Source of the DNA: a virus
IMG/VR virus record: IMGVR_UViG_3300006752_000229
Location: 1-23,852 of that record
Length of the DNA: 23,852 nucleotides
Reading direction: 5' to 3' (one strand)
This document shows, piece after piece, positions 1 to 5,914 of this stretch (position 1 is its first letter; each line of letters opens with the position of its first letter). The notes below the pieces were generated by a model. It searched no databases. It was not told where the DNA came from and saw only the letters and a list, made by a program, of their open reading frames with translations. Made by a program: the position numbers and the translations under genes.

Positions 1-4
1 AGCT

Positions 5-1762
5 ATGAGCAAGGCAAGAACACTCGCTAACCTGATATCGGATAACGCAGAGTTAGCTGACGGACAAATTTCCGTTGCAGAAGTAGTCGGTGCTGCTCCA
101 CTGGCTTCTCCTACTTTTACTGGTACGGTAACGACAGACGCTGTCACGATGAATGGCAATACGACGATTGGTGATGCGTCGAGTGACACGTTGACGGTGA
201 ATGCAACTTCGACATTCAACTCGCAAGTTGAGGTTTCCAAAGCAGGGAATGTTATTCAAACGTGGGAGCGTAGTAATAAGACAAGCAACACCGGTTATGG
301 TTCATTAAATATTGAAACCAATTCTCAGCTTACATTGGCATATGATAGCGTAGGCGGCTTAATTATTGGTTCTTCAACCGATCCGGCAACACAGGCAGGG
401 TTTCAAAACGATTTGAGGTTTGTGGCGTCAGAAATCGTGGTTAATGAAGATGGCCGAGATAAAAATTTCCGTGTTGAGAGTGACGCAAACGCCAACGCCA
501 TATTTATGAATGCAGAAAACGGAACGACTGCGTTTGGAACGACAACCGATAATTATAACCACGCATCAAACGAGGGCATTTATTTAAGCCCCGGATCATC
601 ATCAAGTATGTCTGCCAACAGCCCCGTCTTGCGTTTGAACCGTAACGGCACGGGCGGCAACAACCGTTCAAACCTTGAGTTATATAACAACGGCACACTT
701 CGTGGATTTTTTGGTTCTTTGGGTGCTGAAGGCGGCATGTATTTTGGCACCGGCGATGGTGCCATGGTTAACATGACGTTGTATCAAGACGAAACAGTTG
801 TCAATGAAGACAGTGCTAACCACGACTTCCGTGTTGAGAGTAACAACAGCGCTAATATGCTGTTTGTTGATGCGGGGAATGATCGAATTGGCATTAACGA
901 AAACACTCCTGAACATATGTTGCATTTATCTGGTGCGGGTGATGCGGGTATCCATATCCAGGCAGATACCAACAACGTGGGGGAAAACGACAATCCTTAT
1001 TTGTCTATGAGCCAAGATGGTTCACACGCTCAACAATTTAAGATTGGGATGATTGGAGACGGGGGGCAAGAGTTTAATAATAGCGTAGCGAATTCCTCAT
1101 TCATTCACGCAAACAACTCAGTAAGTCAACCACTCCAAATAGCGCATTTTGGTGAAGCAGTTGCGGATTTTTATAATACTAGCCTAGTATTCAACCAACC
1201 CGGAAGGGATCAGGACTTCCGCATTGAGAGTGACGGCAACGCTAACGCATTTTTTGTTAATGCTTACAACTCCGAAATCTTTATGGGGATAAACTCACAA
1301 GCGGATGTAGCCGCTCGACTTCACGTTTCTGTCGCCAATAATATCGGAATTGAAGTGAGCGACCCCGACACCTCAGGATTCTATGGAATTTGGTTCGCCC
1401 GTGCAGGGGTTCAGAAGGGTTATACTCAAACAACTGCTTCTGGCACAACTTACAACACAGGCTCCGATGCTCGACTTAAAGAAAATGTCTCAACTATTAC
1501 TGATGGTATTGATGTTCTGAACAGAATGAGGGCCGTTGAGTTTGATTGGATCGACGAGGATGATGCCCCAAGAACCCGTGGGTTCATTGCTCAAGAGATG
1601 GTGGACGTTGCCCCAGAATCCGTATCGGGTGATCCTGATGGTGAAATTATGATGGGTATGGACTACGGACGTATTACGCCTGTTATTGTAGCCGCATTGC
1701 AAGAAGCCATCACCAAAATTGAAACACTCGAAGCCCGTATCACGGCTCTCGAAAACGCTTAA
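5..1762 (+). CDS. Tail fibre protein with C-terminal S74 self-cleaving chaperone domain
   Basis: A 585-residue protein, probably a trimeric tail fibre or tailspike used for host binding. The body is rich in Asn, Gly and Ser and has three spaced copies of a motif like VNEDGRDKNFRVESDANANA (about residues 145, 265 and 395), typical of beta-rich phage fibres. The C-terminus, from Ser487, has SDARLKENV followed by an RGFIAQEMVD segment: this is the peptidase S74 intramolecular chaperone. In that family the domain trimerises, helps the fibre fold, then cuts itself off just before the Ser; the Ser/Lys pair (Ser487, Lys492) is intact. The last residues (about 565-585) look like a short coiled coil. 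The protein holds only 8 lysines. The start ATG lies 4 bases from the window edge, so its ribosome binding site is not visible, and a start further upstream cannot be excluded. The domain call is strong; fibre rather than spike is inference. Confidence 0.88.
   Translation: MSKARTLANLISDNAELADGQISVAEVVGAAPLASPTFTGTVTTDAVTMNGNTTIGDASSDTLTVNATSTFNSQVEVSKAGNVIQTWERSNKTSNTGYGSLNIETNSQLTLAYDSVGGLIIGSSTDPATQAGFQNDLRFVASEIVVNEDGRDKNFRVESDANANAIFMNAENGTTAFGTTTDNYNHASNEGIYLSPGSSSSMSANSPVLRLNRNGTGGNNRSNLELYNNGTLRGFFGSLGAEGGMYFGTGDGAMVNMTLYQDETVVNEDSANHDFRVESNNSANMLFVDAGNDRIGINENTPEHMLHLSGAGDAGIHIQADTNNVGENDNPYLSMSQDGSHAQQFKIGMIGDGGQEFNNSVANSSFIHANNSVSQPLQIAHFGEAVADFYNTSLVFNQPGRDQDFRIESDGNANAFFVNAYNSEIFMGINSQADVAARLHVSVANNIGIEVSDPDTSGFYGIWFARAGVQKGYTQTTASGTTYNTGSDARLKENVSTITDGIDVLNRMRAVEFDWIDEDDAPRTRGFIAQEMVDVAPESVSGDPDGEIMMGMDYGRITPVIVAALQEAITKIETLEARITALENA
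437..1260 (+). repeat. Three dispersed copies of a 25-30 codon fibre repeat
   Basis: Inside the tail fibre gene, segments starting near 437, 797 and 1187 encode related peptides of the form V-N-E-D-x-x-x-x-D-F-R-V-E-S-D/N-x-x-A-N-x-x-F-V. The copies are about 360 and 390 bases apart and have diverged at the DNA level. They look like a repeated structural module of the fibre shaft, not a mobile repeat. Confidence 0.7.
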
Positions 1763-1789
1763 CCCCCAGCCATAAAGGAGAAACAAACA

Positions 1790-2140
1790 ATGGCTCAAAC
1801 AACAACATGGAAAGTCAACGACATGGTTCGTGACGATGCCACAGGCGGCGTAAAAACCGTCTATTGGGAATGTCGTGTACAAGACGATACCCACACAGAA
1901 TGCAGTGCAGTAGAGGGTGGCAAATTGCGACTAGAGCCTGATGCTACGGCGTCTGATTTTGTAGCATACGCTGACCTGACTGAAGCCACAGTGCTTGGCT
2001 GGGTCTACAACAGCTTGATCGAAGGCGAAGAAACAGCCCAAGAAGCAAAGGCTCGTATTGAAGAAAACCGCCAAGGTAAAGTAGACGCACAGGTTGCCCG
2101 TAAGACAGCCGAAGCTACTGGCACACCTTGGGCGGCTTAA
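1790..2140 (+). CDS. Small conserved phage protein of unknown function downstream of the tail fibre
   Basis: A 116-residue soluble protein with a strong ribosome binding site (AAAGGAG, 9 bases before the ATG), 27 bases after the fibre gene. The N-terminal half looks beta-rich (WKVNDMVRD, VKTVYWECRVQDD), followed by a segment SDFVAYADLTEATVLGWVYN and a charged helical tail. From memory it resembles the small proteins (possibly DUF7936) that often follow fibre or tail genes in marine phages; this was not searched. There is no signal peptide, membrane segment or catalytic motif. The position suggests a minor structural or assembly role, but no function should be assigned. Confidence 0.8.
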   Translation: MAQTTTWKVNDMVRDDATGGVKTVYWECRVQDDTHTECSAVEGGKLRLEPDATASDFVAYADLTEATVLGWVYNSLIEGEETAQEAKARIEENRQGKVDAQVARKTAEATGTPWAA

Positions 2141-2165
2141 TTTTAACTTAAATAGGAGAAAAACA

Positions 2166-2378
2166 ATGGCAGAAAACAAAAAAACCATTGTCATTAACGA
2201 CAAAGAATACACTGAGGATCAGCTTACTGACCAGCAAAAGATTATGGTAAACCATGTCGCTGATCTTGACCGCAAGATTGGCACTACTCAGTTTAACTTA
2301 GATCAACTAGGCGTAGGCAAAAAAGCATTTATGGATATGCTGACTGCTTCCCTAGAAGAAACAAAAGATGCAGCATAA
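2166..2378 (+). CDS. Small hypothetical phage protein (DUF6447-like)
   Basis: A 70-residue protein. The chosen ATG follows a good AGGAG site; the open frame runs further upstream, but there it overlaps the previous gene without a ribosome binding site. The sequence has a short beta hairpin (KTIVINDKEYTEDQLTDQQK) followed by helical stretches (MVNHVADLDRKIG, FMDMLTASLEETK). This layout recalls a family of about 70 residues found in phages and bacteria (I believe DUF6447), of unknown function. It is the last gene before a probable promoter, so it may close a transcription unit that starts upstream. Confidence 0.75.
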   Translation: MAENKKTIVINDKEYTEDQLTDQQKIMVNHVADLDRKIGTTQFNLDQLGVGKKAFMDMLTASLEETKDAA

Positions 2379-2382
2379 GGGC

Positions 2383-2412
2383 TTGCATTGGTGCTTTATT
2401 AAGTGCTATAGT
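2383..2412 (+). promoter_or_regulatory. Probable sigma70-type promoter before the acyltransferase gene
   Basis: The 60-base gap before the acyltransferase holds TTGCAT, an 18-base spacer, then TATAGT preceded by TGC (an extended -10 form). GCTATA also fits the -10 consensus of alphaproteobacterial housekeeping promoters. The spacer contains a weak dyad (2391-2406, GTGCTT and AAGTGC around TATT, with two G-T pairs). Transcription would start near 2419, giving a leader of about 20 bases. The -35 matches the consensus only in TTG, so this is a candidate. Confidence 0.5.
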
Positions 2413-2438
2413 TAGGTATCCCAAAAAGATAGAACTAT

Positions 2439-2861
2439 ATGCAATTACAGAAAGCTGTATTAGACAGTCTGTTTCTGTTCAACCAATCTCCAGATCACAG
2501 ACTGTATACCCTGGTTGAATTCAACCACTACTGCCTTTTCCCACTAATCCACCTAAAAGCCCGACTGTTTTATAACGGCGATAAACCAATAGGTTTTGTA
2601 TCTTGGGCTTGGCTTACTGAGGAAGAGGCTACCGAATTTCTATCAGAACGATGGATGCCCAGCGAAGAGGTACATAAACGTCCTGATGTAATTGATGACC
2701 AGTATCAACTTTGGGGAATAGATTTCATAGCCCCCTACGGTCATTCAACCAAAGTCATGCGAGGCATGATGAAACATTCACAATCCGTCTTGGGCCAACG
2801 TGTTCCTGCCAATTGGCGGCGGTTTAAACAGCCAGATAAAATTCATACGAAGGAGTTCTAA
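2439..2861 (+). CDS. HlyC-like (RTX toxin-activating type) lysine acyltransferase
   Basis: A 140-residue protein matching the family that moves fatty acyl groups from acyl carrier protein to internal lysines of RTX toxins (HlyC, CyaC, ApxC). Visible family features are the N-terminal QSPDHR around His20, which lines up with the SSPLHR catalytic His of ApxC; IGFVSWAWLTEEEATEFL (51-68), matching the CSWANL segment; and LWGIDFIAPYG (91-101), with Asp95 at the catalytic Asp position. Asn29 may stand for the catalytic Asn. The length is slightly below the usual 160-180 residues, mostly because the C-terminus is shorter. It has its own probable promoter but a weak ribosome binding site, and it lies 1 base before the gene for a large repetitive virion protein. 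No RTX toxin is present, so the substrate is unknown. The family call is confident; acylation of a phage protein is inference. Confidence 0.82.
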   Translation: MQLQKAVLDSLFLFNQSPDHRLYTLVEFNHYCLFPLIHLKARLFYNGDKPIGFVSWAWLTEEEATEFLSERWMPSEEVHKRPDVIDDQYQLWGIDFIAPYGHSTKVMRGMMKHSQSVLGQRVPANWRRFKQPDKIHTKEF

Positions 2862-2862
2862 T

Positions 2863-4758
2863 ATGGGCGGCGGCGGCGGTGACACAACCAATGTAACAAA
2901 TACAGGTTTGGGTGATGATCAGTACCAGACTTTAGCAGATAACCAGGTTGGCATTTCGGGTCAGATTACAGATGCCCGTGATGATGCTACGGCACGGTAT
3001 GATAACTTCGACACCCGTTTCGATAATATCGATACTTCAGTATCAGGCGTTGGGGATAATTTAACTGCGGGTTTTACTAACATCCAAGATTTAATGGATC
3101 AGTATAACACGGGTATGAATACTCAGTTTGATACCGTTAACACTGGTATTGGTACTAATAATACTGCGATTGGTGCGAACGCTACCTCATTAAATAACCT
3201 GTCTACAGATGTCTCTGGCGGCTTTAATGACATGAGTGGTCGTTTTGATACTGTTGATACTGGACAAGCAAATATTCAAGGGGCTGTAGATCAGGGGTTT
3301 GTTGATCAAGCACAAGGATTTGCTGATGCACAGGCTGACCGTACTGCTCAGTTTGATGCCGCAAATACAGCTATGAACACAGGATTTGAAACTACAGATG
3401 CCGCCGTTCAAGAGGGATTTGGTGAGGCTGCTACTCAGCTAACTAATACGCAAGCAAATGTCCTAGATGGTCAGGGCCAACTCCAGACAAATCTAGACAC
3501 AATGTCAGATACCGCTGATACTTATGCGGCTCAATCACTAGAGAACCAAGCTGCCCTACAACAAGGGCAAGACGGGTTTGTAACAAGCTTTGATAATTAT
3601 ACAGAGCGGTATGGCGAAGATCAGGAACTGGCTCAACAGTCACGGGCTGATCTGGCTACTGCACAGGCTAACCAAACAGATCGCCTACGGGAAGACTTGG
3701 GTGCATATGCTCAAGCTACTGCTACAGGCCAAGCTAACTTGGGTACTCAGCTAGGTGATGTTGCCACAGGAGTTGGTGCTGAGTTCGAGAATCTAGGTAC
3801 TGCGGTTGAAGGCGGGTTTAGTCAGGCAGGTACTGATGCCCTAGCACAGCAAGAAAACCTTACAACTCGACTTGGTAACCTTGGCGATATTATGACTACT
3901 ACAGGTGCTAATATTGATGAGAATACTAAGCAACAATATGAAGCCTTGTCCTCTAGTTTTGATGAAAACGGTCAGCTAATCCAAAATTCCATTGCGGAAA
4001 ACGGAGATACTATTAGCCGCCAGATGGATGATCAGGGAAATATTATTGCTACCCGTTTTGATCAGTCAGGCAATCAAGTTGATCAGGTTAATATGAACGT
4101 CAACGAAATGCTGACACAGGCAGAAAGTTATCAGCGTGATCTAACAGGGCAGATTCAGGGTGTAGGTGATGGGCTTATGTCTGGTCAGGCTGATTTAACT
4201 CAGCAAGTCGGGCAAAACCAAACTACCACCAACAACGCTGTCACTGACGTTCAACAAGCTATGGCAAATGGCTTCCAGAACTTAGATGGTGGTCAGGTAG
4301 CACAAGCCCGTGATCTAGCTAAGATTGCTGCGGCTCAGACTGATCTGGACATGACTATGCGTCAAGACTTTAACCAGCTTGGTGCAGCTTTCTCCGATAA
4401 CGGTGAATTGATTAAAAACAGCATCGATGAGCAGGGTAACACAATCTCCCGTGCTATGGATAATCAAGGCAATCTACTGCTTCGTTCTTTTGACGTAACA
4501 GGTAAGCAGATTGGCAATAAGGTAATTAATGTCAATCGTTCATTAGATAGTTTGAGTAAACTACAGACTATGCAAGGCGGTAATGCCTCTATGGGTAACC
4601 TATCCCCTGCTATGTCTGCGGCTGTTCCTAGCACAGGATTTGCTTCTCCGTTTGCCACTACGGGTACACCTAAACCAAATATGGAAAGGCCACCTAATCC
4701 TTTCGCAGGAACGATTCCCGTTAGCCAGCCAATAAATCCAAACACGTTTGCTAGGTAA
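2863..4758 (+). CDS. Repetitive, probably coiled-coil or fibrous virion structural protein
   Basis: A 631-residue protein; the ATG is fixed by AAGGAG 8 bases upstream (an in-frame start 63 bases earlier lies within the acyltransferase gene). After a GGGGG N-terminus and a DDQYQTLADNQ segment, most of it is low-complexity, made of units like RFDNIDT, FDTVNTG and GFETTDAAVQEGF with hydrophobic residues spaced as in long helical bundles or fibres. Residues 363-421 and 507-565 are a diverged duplication. It contains no Cys or Trp and only 7 Lys, the first at residue 356. The C-terminal 50 residues are rich in Pro and Gly. Between tail fibre and lysis genes, it is best read as a tail-associated structural protein. 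No catalytic motif or membrane segment is seen. Similarity to a named tail protein was not recognised. Confidence 0.72.
   Translation: MGGGGGDTTNVTNTGLGDDQYQTLADNQVGISGQITDARDDATARYDNFDTRFDNIDTSVSGVGDNLTAGFTNIQDLMDQYNTGMNTQFDTVNTGIGTNNTAIGANATSLNNLSTDVSGGFNDMSGRFDTVDTGQANIQGAVDQGFVDQAQGFADAQADRTAQFDAANTAMNTGFETTDAAVQEGFGEAATQLTNTQANVLDGQGQLQTNLDTMSDTADTYAAQSLENQAALQQGQDGFVTSFDNYTERYGEDQELAQQSRADLATAQANQTDRLREDLGAYAQATATGQANLGTQLGDVATGVGAEFENLGTAVEGGFSQAGTDALAQQENLTTRLGNLGDIMTTTGANIDENTKQQYEALSSSFDENGQLIQNSIAENGDTISRQMDDQGNIIATRFDQSGNQVDQVNMNVNEMLTQAESYQRDLTGQIQGVGDGLMSGQADLTQQVGQNQTTTNNAVTDVQQAMANGFQNLDGGQVAQARDLAKIAAAQTDLDMTMRQDFNQLGAAFSDNGELIKNSIDEQGNTISRAMDNQGNLLLRSFDVTGKQIGNKVINVNRSLDSLSKLQTMQGGNASMGNLSPAMSAAVPSTGFASPFATTGTPKPNMERPPNPFAGTIPVSQPINPNTFAR
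3949..4557 (+). repeat. Internal duplication (432-base offset) in the repetitive virion protein gene
   Basis: Residues 363-421 (3949-4125) and 507-565 (4381-4557) align without gaps: FDENGQLIQNSIAENGDTIS against FSDNGELIKNSIDEQGNTIS, continuing through DDQGNII/DNQGNLL and VNMNVNE/KVINVNR. The copies bracket a shorter Gln-rich stretch. This looks like tandem expansion of a structural module within the gene. Confidence 0.75.
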
Positions 4759-4762
4759 TAAT

Positions 4763-5494
4763 ATGCATCCAGTAACAGTATCCCAAGACTGCGTAGAACT
4801 TGTTAAAAAGTTTGAAGGTCTGCACAAAGTAAAAGACGATGGCTTAGTACACTCATATCGCTGTTTGGCAGGACGTTGGACTTGCGGATTTGGGGCAACC
4901 CGTGGCGTAAGATCTGGCGTTAAATGGACAAAAGAGTATTGTGAACAACGTCTTATCGAAGATTTAGATGAACACGGTAAGATAGTTAAGAAGTACGTCA
5001 ACGTACCTTTAACACAGCCGCAGTACGATGCCCTGACTTCATTTGTATTTAACTTAGGTGGCGGTAATTTTCGTAGTTCAACACTGCTTAAAAAGCTTAA
5101 CAAGGGTTTGTATGATGAAGTTCCTGAACAGATCATGCGCTGGAATAAAGCCCGTGTAGATGGCAAACTAACACCTATTCGTGGACTAACTCGCAGACGT
5201 TCCGCAGAGGCTGCTATCTTTGCCCGTGATGCACAACTGCCTTCTGATGAAGGTGGCCCAGCAATGCCACAGAAGCCTACCGCAGAGGCCCCTAAATCGC
5301 TTGCTAAGAGTAAGACAATGGCAGGTGCAGGGATCGCTGGTGCAGCCACTGCAATGAATGAGGTAGCGGGGCAAATCCAAGGGTTAGTTGCCTACGCCCC
5401 AATGCTTAAAACAATCTTTTTGATCTGTGCAATCGGCGGTATCGCATTGGCTGCATATGCACGGTTTAAAGATAACAAAGAGGGCATCCATTGA
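4763..5494 (+). CDS. GH24 lysozyme (endolysin) with C-terminal membrane segment
   Basis: A 243-residue muralytic enzyme. The N-terminal 150 residues are a T4/P21-type glycoside hydrolase family 24 domain: FEG (Glu18), YRCLAGRWTCGFG (Cys34, Thr40) and VPLTQPQYDALTSFVFNLG. The triad is Glu-Cys-Thr, with Cys where T4 has Asp; the P1 enzyme Lyz also has Glu-Cys-Thr. Glu18 and Cys34 are 16 apart, not the usual 9, so a short loop is inserted. After a Pro/Lys linker the protein continues into a small-residue stretch (MAGAGIAGAATAMNEVAG) and a hydrophobic helix near 214-234 (IFLICAIGGIALAAYARF) with a basic tail. There is no N-terminal signal. The ATG lies 4 bases after the previous gene; an upstream TTG would lengthen it by five residues. 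It heads a lysis cassette with the two spanin genes; no separate holin gene is visible. Confidence 0.9.
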   Translation: MHPVTVSQDCVELVKKFEGLHKVKDDGLVHSYRCLAGRWTCGFGATRGVRSGVKWTKEYCEQRLIEDLDEHGKIVKKYVNVPLTQPQYDALTSFVFNLGGGNFRSSTLLKKLNKGLYDEVPEQIMRWNKARVDGKLTPIRGLTRRRSAEAAIFARDAQLPSDEGGPAMPQKPTAEAPKSLAKSKTMAGAGIAGAATAMNEVAGQIQGLVAYAPMLKTIFLICAIGGIALAAYARFKDNKEGIH

Positions 5495-5733
5495 TGTTCA
5501 TATTCGGCAAGATAAAGACCTATATCATTGCCACTTTGGCTTTAGCTTTGCCCATTATCTATGTGATGGGTCAGGTTAAGGGTCGGGCCAAAGAAAAGAA
5601 TAAAGTCCTGCAAGATGATCTTCAGGCGCAAAAGAAAACGACCAATTTTTATAAGAAAATGGCAGAACATGAAGCTGACAGTCTTAATGACCGCAAGTCT
5701 CTTACTGACAGGCTGCGGGGGAACGGTTTATAG
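5494..5733 (+). CDS. Rz: i-spanin (Rz-like inner-membrane lysis protein)
   Basis: A 79-residue protein whose ATG overlaps the lysozyme stop by one base (TGATG), with AGAGGG upstream. It has an N-terminal membrane helix (YIIATLALALPIIYVMGQV, about residues 10-28) followed by a charged helical domain (residues 30-75) suited to a periplasmic coiled coil. This is the layout of Rz-type i-spanins, which join an outer-membrane partner to fuse the two membranes at the end of lysis. The next gene, an outer-membrane lipoprotein, begins inside this one in another frame, as in lambda Rz/Rz1. It is short for the family. The call rests on topology and context, not on sequence similarity. Confidence 0.78.
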   Translation: MFIFGKIKTYIIATLALALPIIYVMGQVKGRAKEKNKVLQDDLQAQKKTTNFYKKMAEHEADSLNDRKSLTDRLRGNGL

Positions 5734-5914
5734 AACCAATCTGGAAATATATTGCCCACCGATGGAGCAGTATTCTTCAGAATTTAATCAAGAATTAGCG
5801 GATGAGTTGGAGGCCCTAGACGGGGAACAGACAACTATACCGATGGCAATCGCTGATTACGCAAAGCTGCGTGACCGAATCCGTGCATGTGAAAAAGAGA
5901 AGGATAATATCTAA
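5669..5914 (+). CDS. Rz1: o-spanin (Rz1-like outer-membrane lipoprotein)
   Basis: An 81-residue lipoprotein in a different frame from the i-spanin gene, starting inside it and running 181 bases past it. MKLTVLMTASLLLTGCGG is a lipoprotein signal peptide with lipobox LLTGC; lipidation would be at Cys15. The mature part, about 67 residues, begins with a short segment containing CPP and then a charged helical region. It is less proline-rich and longer than lambda Rz1. The frame is open further upstream, but the signal peptide fixes the start at 5669; the ribosome binding site is weak, which suggests coupling to i-spanin translation. Its stop shares one base with the next ATG. Confidence 0.78.
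   Translation: MKLTVLMTASLLLTGCGGTVYRTNLEIYCPPMEQYSSEFNQELADELEALDGEQTTIPMAIADYAKLRDRIRACEKEKDNI

Noticed and set aside
2800-2862. Upstream in-frame start for the repetitive virion protein (652 residues)
   Set aside because: The extra 21 residues overlap the acyltransferase in another frame, while the ATG at 2863 has AAGGAG at the right distance and begins with the Gly run.
4600-5349. 249-codon open frame on the minus strand opposite the lysozyme gene
   Set aside because: It runs antisense to the well-supported lysozyme and structural genes, has no ribosome site and has low-complexity Ser/Arg-rich composition typical of a shadow frame.
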